Assembly (NCBI GenBank): GCA_024226335.1
Contig: JAAELY010000522.1
Span: 1 to 55,530 of the forward strand
DNA length: 55,530 nt
From: a bacterium
GTDB lineage: Bacteria; Myxococcota_A; UBA9160; SZUA-336
Direction: 5' to 3'
How positions within the stretch are numbered: the first letter of the stretch is position 1; the number at the start of each line of letters is the position of its first letter. The notes under the pieces are model-generated. The model saw only the letters and a program-made list of their open reading frames with translations. It searched no databases and had not been told where the DNA came from. This document shows positions 33,037-45,056 of the stretch, piece after piece. Both the position numbers and the translations under genes were made by a program.

Positions 33037-36000
33037 GTGCGAGTCAGCGAGCTGATCGAGAGTGTCGCAGGCCGAGAACGGCCACTGCGACTACTGCGCG
33101 TGCGGGGAACGGCCGGGGCGTTCCTCGTCGCGCACCTGCGTGCAGAGCACAAGGGTCCACTGCTCGTGATCTCGCCCAGCTCGAAAGCCGCCGAGACATT
33201 TGACGGTGCGTTGCGGGCGTTTTCGCCGGAGACGGACACGACGATCTTCCGGCGCCACGACACTCCGCCCTACGATCGCTTCTCGCCCCATCCCGAGATC
33301 GAGAACCGACGCATGAGTCTTTTGTACTCCTTGCTGTCGGCGGGCGGGGATACACCTCTCACACTGATCGCGCCCTGGACCGCGCTGATGCGACGCGTGC
33401 CATCGCGGTCCGAGCTGCGGGGGCGCATCACGCATCTGGAGTGCGGACTGACTCTGGACCGCGACGCGTTGCTCGAGGTCCTGGTCTCGGCGGGGTACCA
33501 CCGCGCGAGTCTGGTCGAAGAACGCGGCGAAGTCGCGGCCCGCGGCGGGATCCTCGATTTGTTTCCGCCGCACTTCGACAAGCCCGTGCGCATCGAGTTC
33601 GACTTCGACCAGATCGGTTCGATCCGGCAGTTCGATTCAGCGACCCAGCGTTCGGAGAGCGAACTTCGCAGCTTCGTCGCGATCCCTCCACGCTCCTATC
33701 GCCTGCCCAACAATCTGGACGACCTGGTCAGGCGTGTGCGTGAGATGGGGCGCGATGCACGCATTCCCGAATCGAACATCTACTCGCTGACCGAAGCATT
33801 GGCCCGCCGACATCTGCCGACCGGCATCGAGAACCTGGAAGCGCTTTTCCACGATCACATGGAGACGGTTTTCGATTACCTGCCCGAGTCGACGCTGATC
33901 GTAATGGACGATCCCGAAGCGATCGCGACCCGCGCCCAGGCCTACACCGAAGAGATCTTTCAGGGTCACTCCCACGCCCAGGCTCTGGATCAGCTCGTCT
34001 GCGATCCGTTGAGTCTCTTCATCGCCGACGACACCGCTTTCGACCTGGTCAGGGCGCGGCGGCCCGTACTGCTCGACCGTCTGGGCGTCCGCGATCTGGC
34101 TGCGAACGAGGAGATCGCGGATCTTCAGGCGAAAGATCACCGCGTTCTGCGCCAGGAGATCCAGGACAACCGCGGTAGCGGCCGCGCCCTGCAACCTCTG
34201 GCCGACCAACTCGAGCGCTGGCAGACCGAAGGTCGGCGCGTGCGCATTACCTGTCCATCGCTTTCGGCCGCCGAACGCCTCGCCGACATTCTGGCCGACT
34301 ACAACCGCGACCTCCCAATCGCGCGCACCGGCGGTGAAGAGCGCTCCGGTGAGTGGACCGACTGGCCCGAGCCCGGTGCCGTCGATATCGCCCTCGCGAA
34401 ACTCGAAGACGGTTTCGAACTGCCCGACGAGAACCTCGTCCTGCTGACCGAACAGAACATCTTCGGTACACGCCTACAGTCACGCCGACCTGTGCGTCGC
34501 ACGCGAGAGGGCCAATCGATCGATCGGCTGGCGCAGATCCAACAGGGCGATTTCCTGGTTCACGCGGAACACGGAATTGGCCTGTACGGCGGGTTGCTCC
34601 AGTTGAACGCCGGAGGCGTGCGACAGGAATTCCTGCTGCTGGAATACGGCCAGGGCGACAAGCTGTATATTCCCGTTTCGCGCCTCGGTCAGATACAGCG
34701 CTTCGCCAGCGCCGACGGTTCGACGCCTTCTCTGGACAAACTCGGCGGCCAGGTGTGGACGCGTACGAAAGCGCGTGTGCGCAAGGCCATACGCGACATG
34801 GCCGACGCGTTGCTCGCGGTGATCGCCGCGCGCAAAGTGTTGAGAGGTTTCGCTTTCCCACCACCCGACCCGAGCTACGAGGAATTCGAAGCGCGCTTTC
34901 CCTACGAAGACACACCGGACCAGAACCGCGCCAGTCAGGATGTACTCGAGGACATGCAACGCGAGCAGCCCATGGACCGGCTCGTATGCGGAGATGTCGG
35001 TTTCGGCAAGACTGAAATCGCCTGTCGAGCGGCCTTTGTCGCAACGGCCGCTGGCAAGCAGGTCGCGTTCCTGGTTCCGACGACCGTTTTGTGCCAGCAG
35101 CATCTCGAAACGCTCAAAGAGCGGTTCGCAGAAACACCTGTGCAGGTGGCTTCGCTATCGCGTCTCTCGTCCACCAAAGAGGCGCGAGCGGTTCGTGAAG
35201 GCCTGGCCGCGGGACAGATCGACATCGTCGTCGGCACTCATCGGCTGCTTTCCAAAGACATCAGCTTCCGCAATCTGGGACTCGTGGTCGTCGACGAGGA
35301 GCACCGCTTCGGCGTGGCTCATAAAGAGCGCCTCAAGCAGATGCGCAAACTCATCGACGTGCTGACTCTCTCGGCCACACCGATTCCACGCACGTTGCAG
35401 ATGGCGTTTTCGGGCATGCGCGAACTTTCGGTGATTGCCACACCGCCTCCAGAACGCCTGGCGGTGCGCACCCAGGTGTGTCGCTTCGGCGACGAGATCA
35501 TTCGAGAGTCGATTGAACGCGAGCTACGCCGCGGGGGTCAGGTGTTCTTCGTCCACAATCGCATCGAAACGATCGCGGAGATGGGCCACTTCCTGCGAAA
35601 CCTGATGCCGGATATTCGCATCGCCATCGCGCACGGCCAGATGCATGCGCAGAAACTCGAAGAGGTGATGCTGGCCTTCATGAAGCGTGACTACGACGTG
35701 CTCCTGTGCACGGCGATCATCGAGTCGGGTCTCGACATTCCCAACGCCAACACGATCCTGATCAACCGGGCCGATATGTTCGGAATGGCACAGCTCTACC
35801 AGCTGCGGGGGCGCGTCGGACGCAGCGATCGCAGGGCTTATGCCTATCTGTTTTTGCCGCCAGGTGGTGGAATTTCCGAAGACGCACTGCGCCGGCTCGA
35901 AGCGATCCAGGACCTGTCGGAACTGGGGGCGGGCTTCCGTCTGGCAACCGAGGACCTGGAGATCCGGGGCGCCGGAAACATGCTGGGCGGTGAGCAATCG

Positions 36001-36579
36001 GGGAATATCGCCTCGGTCGGCTATGACCTGTACATGCAGATGCTCGAGGAGGCGATCGCGCGCTTGCAGGGCGAGGGGATCGAGGAGTTCATCGAACCCG
36101 AGATCCGCCTGCCGGTTCCGGCATTGCTGCCCGAGGACTACATTCCAGACGTCAGTCAGCGGCTGGTGTTGTACAAGCGGCTCTCGTCCGCACGCAACGT
36201 CGAAGATCTCGATGATGTGCGCTCGGACCTGCTCGACCGCTTTGGAGCACTACCTTCCGAAGCGCAGTGCCTTTGCGAGGTCATTCGTTTGAAGGTCCGT
36301 TGTCGCACGCTCGGTATCGAATCCGCCGAGGTCAAAAATGGAGAACTGGTCATGCGAGTCGCCGAACAGGCGCGTATCGATCCGCGTCAGCTGGTGCGCT
36401 TCATCGAGCGCCCGGGAACTCCCATTCGCGTCACCCCCGAGCGTCAGATTTGTCTGGCGCTGCGTCGCAGCGATGATTCCCTGGCAGAGGCCTTCGGACT
36501 GCTGGACCTGATTGCACCGGAGAAGAACGAAGACGGCACGGCCGGCGAAACCGGCGCAGCGAAAGAGGAAGCGAGATGA
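33037..36579 (+). CDS. mfd: Transcription-repair coupling factor Mfd
   Basis: Removes RNA polymerase stalled at DNA damage and recruits UvrA. The 1180-residue protein has the normal order. First is an UvrB-like N-terminus (residues 1 to about 450). Next is the polymerase-interacting domain around [16 protein letters not shown] (about 505-570). The translocase has Walker A GDVGFGKT (652-659), [10 protein letters not shown] and the [12 protein letters not shown] motif. The C-terminal UvrA-binding domain begins [16 protein letters not shown]. The start is GTG. It leads an operon in which ppiC overlaps it by ATGA, and the downstream uvrA is its direct partner. Confidence 0.96.
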   Translation: MRVSELIESVAGRERPLRLLRVRGTAGAFLVAHLRAEHKGPLLVISPSSKAAETFDGALRAFSPETDTTIFRRHDTPPYDRFSPHPEIENRRMSLLYSLLSAGGDTPLTLIAPWTALMRRVPSRSELRGRITHLECGLTLDRDALLEVLVSAGYHRASLVEERGEVAARGGILDLFPPHFDKPVRIEFDFDQIGSIRQFDSATQRSESELRSFVAIPPRSYRLPNNLDDLVRRVREMGRDARIPESNIYSLTEALARRHLPTGIENLEALFHDHMETVFDYLPESTLIVMDDPEAIATRAQAYTEEIFQGHSHAQALDQLVCDPLSLFIADDTAFDLVRARRPVLLDRLGVRDLAANEEIADLQAKDHRVLRQEIQDNRGSGRALQPLADQLERWQTEGRRVRITCPSLSAAERLADILADYNRDLPIARTGGEERSGEWTDWPEPGAVDIALAKLEDGFELPDENLVLLTEQNIFGTRLQSRRPVRRTREGQSIDRLAQIQQGDFLVHAEHGIGLYGGLLQLNAGGVRQEFLLLEYGQGDKLYIPVSRLGQIQRFASADGSTPSLDKLGGQVWTRTKARVRKAIRDMADALLAVIAARKVLRGFAFPPPDPSYEEFEARFPYEDTPDQNRASQDVLEDMQREQPMDRLVCGDVGFGKTEIACRAAFVATAAGKQVAFLVPTTVLCQQHLETLKERFAETPVQVASLSRLSSTKEARAVREGLAAGQIDIVVGTHRLLSKDISFRNLGLVVVDEEHRFGVAHKERLKQMRKLIDVLTLSATPIPRTLQMAFSGMRELSVIATPPPERLAVRTQVCRFGDEIIRESIERELRRGGQVFFVHNRIETIAEMGHFLRNLMPDIRIAIAHGQMHAQKLEEVMLAFMKRDYDVLLCTAIIESGLDIPNANTILINRADMFGMAQLYQLRGRVGRSDRRAYAYLFLPPGGGISEDALRRLEAIQDLSELGAGFRLATEDLEIRGAGNMLGGEQSGNIASVGYDLYMQMLEEAIARLQGEGIEEFIEPEIRLPVPALLPEDYIPDVSQRLVLYKRLSSARNVEDLDDVRSDLLDRFGALPSEAQCLCEVIRLKVRCRTLGIESAEVKNGELVMRVAEQARIDPRQLVRFIERPGTPIRVTPERQICLALRRSDDSLAEAFGLLDLIAPEKNEDGTAGETGAAKEEAR

Positions 36580-37511
36580 GCGAGAGAATGACCGGGCCTG
36601 CGCACGATCCCACGCGGCCCAAGAACTCGATCCACCGCGGACTGTTTCTGGTACTGGGTCTATTCTGTTTCGCGTGTAGTTCGGGTCCGGACGAGGACAC
36701 CTGGGTGGCCCGGGTAGACTCCGCTCCGATCAGTTTCGGAGAGCTGCAGCGCCTGATCGCCGAAGGCGAAAAGCTGCATCCGGAAACTCGTCGCGAAGAT
36801 CTGCTGAACCAGGTGCTCAATCGCCTGGTCTCGGACCAGGTGGTTTTGAATCGAGCCCAAGAGGCGGGCGTCGGAGTCATCGACGAGGAAATCGATAGGC
36901 GCTTGCGGCGACTGCACGGTCCGGACTTCGGCAAGATCGACACGGAATTCCGTGAGAGCGTTCGCCGGGAAATGACTCTGGAGCGCATGACACTTTTCGA
37001 CCTGGCCAAGAAGATGCGAGTGTCCGAAGCCTCGATCTCACTGCACTACGAGGAAAACAAGGCGAGATACAAGCAACCCGTGCGAGTGCAGATCCGTCAG
37101 ATCGTGGTCGAAGAACGCGAGAAAGCCGAGAAACTGCGCAAGGAATTGAGGGGCGGTGCCGACTTCTCCGAACTTGCCGATGAACACAGTCTCGCGCCCG
37201 AAGCGAGCGAAGGCGGCTTGCTGCCGCCGTTTGCTGCGGGCGAACTGCCCGAGGCTTTCGACGAAGCCTTCAAGCTGAAGAAGGGAAAGCGCGCCCTTTC
37301 GAAGGTCATCGAGTCGCCCTACGGTTTCCACGTCTTCAAACTCGAGTCCAGGACCAAGGCGAAGCAGAGAGAGTTCCAGGAAGTCCGGGAAGAGATTGTG
37401 ATGGAACTGGAGCGCCAACGGCTGGAAGAACTGCGCCGGGAATGGCTACGAGGTCTGAGGCGCGACGCGAACATCCAGGTCAACGACGAACTACTGAAAA
37501 CCCTGAGGTGA
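36576..37511 (+). CDS. PpiC-type peptidyl-prolyl isomerase lipoprotein
   Basis: A 311-residue periplasmic foldase. The signal peptide ends in the lipobox LFCFAC, so it is lipid-anchored like PrsA. The N-terminal chaperone part is SurA-like and helical (about 45-165). The parvulin domain follows, with VQIRQIVVEEREKAEKLRKE, SLAPEASEGGLLPPF and SKVIESPYGFHVFKLES. The start overlaps the mfd stop (ATGA). Next to surA, it probably shares the task of folding outer-membrane or exported proteins. Confidence 0.87.
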   Translation: MSERMTGPAHDPTRPKNSIHRGLFLVLGLFCFACSSGPDEDTWVARVDSAPISFGELQRLIAEGEKLHPETRREDLLNQVLNRLVSDQVVLNRAQEAGVGVIDEEIDRRLRRLHGPDFGKIDTEFRESVRREMTLERMTLFDLAKKMRVSEASISLHYEENKARYKQPVRVQIRQIVVEEREKAEKLRKELRGGADFSELADEHSLAPEASEGGLLPPFAAGELPEAFDEAFKLKKGKRALSKVIESPYGFHVFKLESRTKAKQREFQEVREEIVMELERQRLEELRREWLRGLRRDANIQVNDELLKTLR

Positions 37512-37521
37512 ATTCCCCGAG

Positions 37522-38484
37522 ATGAAGACCGTGCTGACCCTACTATTGTCCATCCTTGTCTCGAGTTCCGTTCATGCGGAATTGCTCGATGGCGTAGCTG
37601 CGATCGTGGGCGAAGACGTCATCCTGCGCTCGGAGCTCGATGAGGCCACCGACGGCGCCGTGCAACAGATCCGAGAACAGAACGGCAGCCTGACCCCCAA
37701 AGAGTTGCGTGTACTGCGACGCCAGGCGCTTCAGAGCCTGATCGACGAGCGGCTCATCAGCCAGATCACCACTCGCCGCAACCTGAATGCGACACCCGCA
37801 GAGATCGATCAGGCAATTGTCGGAATTGCCGCAGACGAAGGAACCAGCGTCGACCGGATCTACGAGGAGGTCGCCGGCCACGGCCTGGCGCGCGAAGCGT
37901 ACCGCAAACAGATCGGTAAGCAGCTCACGCATATGAAACTGATCTCGAGTCTGGTCCAGCAGCAAGTCTCTGTGAGCGACGAGGAAATCCTGGCACTCTT
38001 CGAGAAACGCTACGGCGCTGCGCGCCCGGGCAACCGTCTGAGCGTTCTGCACATCTTGATTCCGGTCTCCGAAGAAGCCACAGCCACTCAACGCACGGCG
38101 GCCGCGGACTTCGCCCAGCGCGTGCGACAGCAGGCGATTGAGAGCGGCAATTTCGGAGGCTTGGCGCGCGCGCACTCTGCTGCGCCCAGCGCACGCGAGA
38201 ACGGACTGACGGTCTTCGTCCAGCGGGATGCCCCGATCGAGATCCTGGCGGCACTCGAAGGCCTTGAACCCGGCGGGATCACTGAGATCGTCGAGACGGG
38301 TCACGGGCTCAACCTGTTCCAGTTTCTCGAAAGTGTCGACCCGAGCACGATCACACTTGCGCAGGTCCAAGACAAATTGCGCGCCGAGTTGATGGAGCGC
38401 AAGTCGGTACCCGAGTTCAAGAAGTGGCTCGACGATATCCGAGAGACCCGGTACATCGAGGTCATGCATCCGGATCTGAAGTGA
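37522..38484 (+). CDS. surA: SurA-like periplasmic chaperone/peptidyl-prolyl isomerase
   Basis: Guides outer-membrane proteins through the periplasm. The 320-residue protein has a signal peptide (cleavage near VHAEL), then the SurA N-terminal domain (LLDGVAAIVGEDVILRSEL, and LQSLIDERLISQ). One parvulin domain holds RLSVLHILIPVSEEA, PSARENGLTVFVQ and EIVETGHGLNLFQFLE. E. coli SurA has two parvulin domains and is longer; one domain is common in deltaproteobacteria. Follows ppiC by 10 bases and ends in a GTGA overlap with pdxA, as surA-pdxA pairs often do. Confidence 0.87.
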   Translation: MKTVLTLLLSILVSSSVHAELLDGVAAIVGEDVILRSELDEATDGAVQQIREQNGSLTPKELRVLRRQALQSLIDERLISQITTRRNLNATPAEIDQAIVGIAADEGTSVDRIYEEVAGHGLAREAYRKQIGKQLTHMKLISSLVQQQVSVSDEEILALFEKRYGAARPGNRLSVLHILIPVSEEATATQRTAAADFAQRVRQQAIESGNFGGLARAHSAAPSARENGLTVFVQRDAPIEILAALEGLEPGGITEIVETGHGLNLFQFLESVDPSTITLAQVQDKLRAELMERKSVPEFKKWLDDIRETRYIEVMHPDLK

Positions 38485-39451
38485 GTCCAGCGCGCCCCTC
38501 CCCCCGGAACGCGCGAAAGCCAGGTGCCCCCCGCATCGGTCTGACGGTCGGAGACCCGGCGGGGATCGGTCCGGAATTAGTCGCGGCGGTGCTGCGCGAG
38601 GGCCCGTCGGCCTCGCTAGTCATCTATGGAGACGTCGCGGCCGTCGAGCGTTGCGGCCCACTGCCCGGGAAATTCGAGACTCGAGACTTCTGCTCCGCGC
38701 CGGTGGAGCCGGGCAAGCCGGATTCCGCTGCGGCCGATGGCATCATCGACGCGATCCGCTGCGCTGCCCAGGACTGTCTCTCGGGTGAACTCGACGCGAT
38801 GGTGACCGCTCCGATTTCCAAACAAGTGATCGGAGACGCCGGCTTTTCCTTTCCGGGCCATACCGAGCTTCTCGCGGAGGTCGCCGGGCACGAACCAGCC
38901 GTGATGCTGCTCGTGGGAGGCGGACTACGCGTAGGTCTGGCGACGATCCACTGCGCCCTGCGCGACGTTCCGGAACGATTGAGCGTGGACGGCATCGCCG
39001 AAGTGCTGGGCGTGATGCACACCGACCTGACGGGACGCTTCGCGATCCCGGATCCGCGTATTGCCGTCTGTGGACTCAATCCCCACGCCGGAGAGTCGGG
39101 CCGGTTCGGGGACGAAGAGTTCCGGGTGATCGAGCCGGCCATCGCACGCGCGCGCAAGAACGGTATCGACGCGAGCGGCCCCTGGGCGGCTGACAGCCTG
39201 TTCCACCGCGCACTTCAGGGCGAGTTCGATGCCGTACTCGGCATGTATCACGACCAGGCGCTGGGTCCGTTGAAGACGCACGCCTTCAATCGCTCGGTCA
39301 ACGTAACGCTAGGCCTGCCACTGATCCGTACCAGCGTCGACCACGGTACGGCGTTTGAAATCGCGGGAAGCGGCCGAGCCGATCCCGGATCGATGCTAGA
39401 AGCGCTACGATTGGCGATCGAATTGAGCTCGAACGCGAGGAAGACCGAAGC

Positions 39452-39455
<4 letters not shown>
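38481..39455 (+). CDS. pdxA: 4-hydroxythreonine-4-phosphate dehydrogenase
   Basis: Oxidises 4-phosphohydroxy-threonine in the DXP-dependent route to pyridoxal phosphate. The 324-residue protein shows [18 protein letters not shown] at the start, [20 protein letters not shown] with the metal-site His, [14 protein letters not shown], and [16 protein letters not shown] with the second metal His; [14 protein letters not shown] closes the active site. The start is GTG at 38481, overlapping the surA stop, which avoids an upstream start within surA. The gene ends in ATGA overlap with uvrA. Confidence 0.94.
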
Positions 39456-42286
<2,831 letters not shown>

Positions 42287-43144
42287 ATGAGTGACGAGGA
42301 CTACGAGTACGAGCCGCCGCCGCCGCTGAATACCGGCTTTCTGCTGGTGCTGGCTCTGGCCGCACCACTACTGCAAATCGTGTTCTTCGTGCTGCTAGTC
42401 AACGGCCCGGGCGTGCCTGCGGGTGCCGCCTCAGCGGGCATGGCCACCATCTTCAGTTACGTGCTGCTCTTGACGGCCTGCGCCAAGCGCATCCCGGAGC
42501 CGGCTGGATTGCATCTGGGAATCGTCATTCCACGCGGCATCGCGTGGATCGCCGTCGCTTTTTTGGTCTGGGCGATTCTGCTCAGTAGCGAAACCGACAA
42601 TATCGTCCGCGCCCTTTTCCCGATGCCCGCCTTCGACGCAGGCGAGCCGAATCCCGAAGGGGGCTTCTACCGCGGTCTGGGTTCGATCGTGACCTACGTG
42701 GTGGTCTTCCCGATCGCCTTCGAACTTTTCTTCCGCGGTGCGATGCAACCGGTGCTGGTAGCCGAACTCGGCACACGCGCGGGAATCGCCCTGACCGCGG
42801 CGCTATGCGGTTACGCCACTGCAATGGGCCTGTTCAACCCCTGGGCGATCGTACCCGCAATCATGAATGCACTGGTCCTGGGCATCCTGCGTCACGGAAC
42901 CGGGTCGATCCTGCCCTGCCTCGCGCTGCATGCATCCTGGGGAATCCTTCGCCTGGCGGCAGAGAATCAGATGCTTGGCATCGGCGGCTTCGACGATCTG
43001 AGCCAACCCCATACGTCCCTCGGCTGGCTGCTACTCGCAGGCTTGCTCACCGGAATCGGACTGCGCTTGTGTCGGGTTTCGGGAGATGCGGTTCTACCGG
43101 GAACCGATGCCGAAACCGACGGAGGCGGAGTCGGCGACGACTAG
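42287..43144 (+). CDS. CPBP-family membrane protein with a degenerate active site
   Basis: A 285-residue polytopic protein with about seven hydrophobic segments. FELFFRGAM matches the family motif EEXXXR except that the first Glu is Phe. The second motif (FXXXH) is replaced by AMGLFN, lacking the His, while the final His remains in LALHASWG. Intact CPBP proteins are intramembrane proteases of the Rce1 type; this one may be a pseudoenzyme or a diverged relative. It starts directly after the uvrA stop. The C-terminus is Gly/Asp-rich. Confidence 0.7.
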   Translation: MSDEDYEYEPPPPLNTGFLLVLALAAPLLQIVFFVLLVNGPGVPAGAASAGMATIFSYVLLLTACAKRIPEPAGLHLGIVIPRGIAWIAVAFLVWAILLSSETDNIVRALFPMPAFDAGEPNPEGGFYRGLGSIVTYVVVFPIAFELFFRGAMQPVLVAELGTRAGIALTAALCGYATAMGLFNPWAIVPAIMNALVLGILRHGTGSILPCLALHASWGILRLAAENQMLGIGGFDDLSQPHTSLGWLLLAGLLTGIGLRLCRVSGDAVLPGTDAETDGGGVGDD

Positions 43145-43305
43145 TTGGGGCCCGGTCGATCGCTCGAGTACGGCGTCAGGCCGAGGCGCTTGCGCGGATA
43201 GTCGATGCGCACGCCGGTGCCGCGCAACGAGATGGCCAGTTCGACATCCTGTACTTCGACATCCTCGATGTGGATCGAGGCGACGCGCTGGATGGCAACA
43301 CCGAA
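43141..43305 (-). pseudogene. 3' remnant of a leftward gene
   Basis: A 54-codon open frame on the minus strand ends in TAG at 43143. It reads like a real protein end: IQRVASIHIEDVEVQDVEL, then ISLRGTGVRIDYPRKRLGLTPYSS. It is cut off upstream by an in-frame TGA at 43306-43308 and has no ATG, GTG or TTG start at its beginning. Its alternating Ile/Val/Asp pattern suggests beta strands. I cannot name the family. It lies directly behind the four-helix membrane protein, in a different frame from it, so it is probably what is left after a deletion. Confidence 0.45.
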
Positions 43306-43316
43306 TCACACTCGAT

Positions 43317-43844
43317 TCAGAGTTGGTGCCTTTTTGCGATCCGGATTCTCGCACCCGTGGCGCATAGAGCGACCGATATCAGGATCGACGAGGCGAGGAG
43401 AAGCCACTTCACGTGCGAGAAGAGTCCGCTGATCGCAATCCACGGGTGCGCGATTGCGGCCGGTTCCAAAAGGAAGACGACGTGAAAGCTGTTTTCGACG
43501 AAGTCGCATGCTCCTGCAACGACAGGCAGCACGATCAGGGCGTTCCAGGAATCCGGGCGATTTGAGAAGTTCAGCGCACTGGCCGCGCAAGCTGCAAGGA
43601 ACAACCCGTACCAGAGCGGATGCGGGAAATCGACGACAAAGTGACGCCAGTAGGCGTCGAGTACACCTGCATCAACCCACGACTGCTTGATCGCCAGGAA
43701 TGCCTCAGGCGATAGAGCGGTCTGGAGTCGGAACACTTGTAGCCTGTCCAGAGGTTCGATGATCGAGAGGATCGTCAGTTGTGACACGAGGTAGGTCAGG
43801 CCGAGCGTGAGGATGATCCACCGTCTACCGAGTACCTGCCTCAT
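43317..43844 (-). CDS. Small polytopic membrane protein
   Basis: A 175-residue membrane protein with four hydrophobic segments: WIILTLGLTYLVSQLTIL, HPLWYGLFLAACAASALN, WNALIVLPVVAGACDFVEN and WLLLASSILISVALCATGA. I do not recognise the family. The segment GACDFVENSF with charged residues inside the membrane could be functional. ATG at 43844 has GGAG eight bases before; an in-frame start at 43880 is rejected because it overlaps the deiodinase gene. It is the last complete gene of the selenoprotein operon. Confidence 0.7.
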   Translation of the reverse strand: MRQVLGRRWIILTLGLTYLVSQLTILSIIEPLDRLQVFRLQTALSPEAFLAIKQSWVDAGVLDAYWRHFVVDFPHPLWYGLFLAACAASALNFSNRPDSWNALIVLPVVAGACDFVENSFHVVFLLEPAAIAHPWIAISGLFSHVKWLLLASSILISVALCATGARIRIAKRHQL

Positions 43845-43872
43845 CCGAGTCACTCCCGCCACCCGTTGAATC

Positions 43873-44550
43873 TCAGGCAATTCGCTTCAGCTCGCTCTGA
43901 ATCGCCTCTTCCAGGGCGCCGGGCTTGAGGCCAAAGGGACCGGGATCGCCCTGGAACGCCACTTTCCCACCCCGCCCTACGAGGTAGAGCCGAGTCGGAA
44001 GGGCACCGTATGCGCTGGCGATCTCATCGCCGATTCCGTCGATCACGACCGGTATCCGAATCTTCAGATGAACGGCGCAAGTCGCCGCGACCTCGTGCCG
44101 CTCGGCGTCCGTCGTAGGATCGTTGATACGAATGTCCTGGTCGCGATTCATGTTCACGACCCAGCCATCTTCCGGATGTGCTTCTCGTATGTAGACCACC
44201 GCGAAATCGACGCGATCGCGATAGCGCTCCCACAACCCGTGCAGCGCGTCCAACTGGACGCGAAAGGGAGGTCAGGTGTAGGAACCGAAGATGAGCGCCA
44301 CCGGGCGAGCGGCGGCGAGGGCCTGGAGATGAAAGATCTCCCCGGTCGACCGTTCGCTGCCGGTACTGAAATCGGCCACGGGAGACTCGAAGTCGAAAGC
44401 TATGTCGCCTTCGACCAAGTCGGCGGTGGCCAGTCGCTTCTGGTCGGGGTCCGCCATGATATCGGGAAGACCCTTGGGCGAGTCCTCGGGCGTGAAGGCC
44501 CTCCAGTCGAAGGTCGCCGCATCGGTCGGATCGTCATCGGATTTCGACAT
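43873..44550 (-). CDS. Iodothyronine deiodinase-like selenoprotein (UGA decoded as selenocysteine)
   Basis: Two frame-sharing pieces, 44272-44550 and 43873-44271, are joined by a TGA at 44274-44272. The protein around it reads RPVALIFGSYT-U-PPFRVQ, matching deiodinases, where GSCT-U-PPF carries the catalytic selenocysteine; here it is residue 93 of 225. Downstream, VDFAVVYIREAHPEDGW is the family hallmark with the active-site His, then IRIPVVIDGI and PTRLYLVGRGGKVAFQG complete the thioredoxin fold. The ATG has a strong AGGAGG site eight bases before it. A SECIS-type hairpin follows the TGA. Bacterial members are not known to act on thyroid hormone; dehalogenation or peroxide reduction are possible. 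It follows a cupin gene by 87 bases. The second piece alone has only a TTG and no ribosome site. Confidence 0.88.
44245..44274 (-). promoter_or_regulatory. UGA selenocysteine codon with bacterial SECIS hairpin
   Basis: After the UGA (44274-44272), nine bases lead to a perfect 7-bp stem, CGCGTCC-AGTT-GGACGCG (44262-44245). The distance from UGA to the apical loop is 16 bases and the loop has G at its second position, both within the accepted bacterial SECIS pattern recognised by SelB. A CCC/GGG pair may extend the stem across an internal loop. The hairpin lies inside the coding sequence, as bacterial SECIS elements do. Confidence 0.8.
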
Positions 44551-44637
44551 TCGGGTCCCTCCTCATTCCGCAGACTAGCGCATGCGGCCGGGCCGCTTCA
44601 GCTCACTTCTCTTCTTCCGCCCGATTCTCGCTTGCGA

Positions 44638-45042
44638 TCAGGGTGCAGGTAGCGGAGGGACGATCGAGAATCCCGGTGGTAGCTCATCGGTCATCTCCGG
44701 TGGCCGCGGCACATAGGCGAAGAAATAGCAGAGCGGCTCGTCACCGGTGTTGCGCGATGTGTGAGTAACGCCAGCGGGCACGAAGATCGCCTGTCCCTGT
44801 TCGACTTCGTAGTGATCGCCGTCGAGCTGCAAGCTCCCCCGTCCCGCGACGACGTAGTAGATCTCGTCGCTCGATGGGTGCACGTCGGGCGATCCTTCGC
44901 GACCGGGTGCGAGCCAATAGAGCCCGGCCGTCGTCCGTTCGGAGCCACAGTTCCCACGGTCGATGAGGAAACAGACCCGTTGGCTGCCATCCTCGGAGGC
45001 GACGTGCAAGGCGTCCTTCTGTCCGATTACGCGTTGATTCAC
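44638..45042 (-). CDS. Single-domain cupin protein
   Basis: A 134-residue cupin. Motif 1 is visible around GREGSPDVHPSSDEIYYVVAGRG (two metal-type residues, His and Glu, but the usual first His is replaced), and motif 2 around GQAIFVPAGVTHTSRNTG with the second His. Cupins may be dioxygenases, isomerases, halide-binding proteins or sensors. It lies 14 bases after an ACAD-fold flavoprotein and upstream of the selenoprotein in the same operon, so a role in the same pathway is likely. Confidence 0.8.
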   Translation of the reverse strand: MNQRVIGQKDALHVASEDGSQRVCFLIDRGNCGSERTTAGLYWLAPGREGSPDVHPSSDEIYYVVAGRGSLQLDGDHYEVEQGQAIFVPAGVTHTSRNTGDEPLCYFFAYVPRPPEMTDELPPGFSIVPPLPAP

Positions 45043-45056
45043 GGCTTCATTCTCCG

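Noticed and set aside
43306-43308. Second possible UGA-selenocysteine codon in the remnant frame
   Set aside because: Sequence upstream of this TGA in the same frame is not protein-like, belongs to the end of another gene in a different frame, and no hairpin of SECIS type follows.
43873-44253. Separate 126-residue gene starting with TTG
   Set aside because: There is no ribosome site, and the deiodinase-like thioredoxin fold begins upstream across the UGA. It is the second half of the selenoprotein gene.
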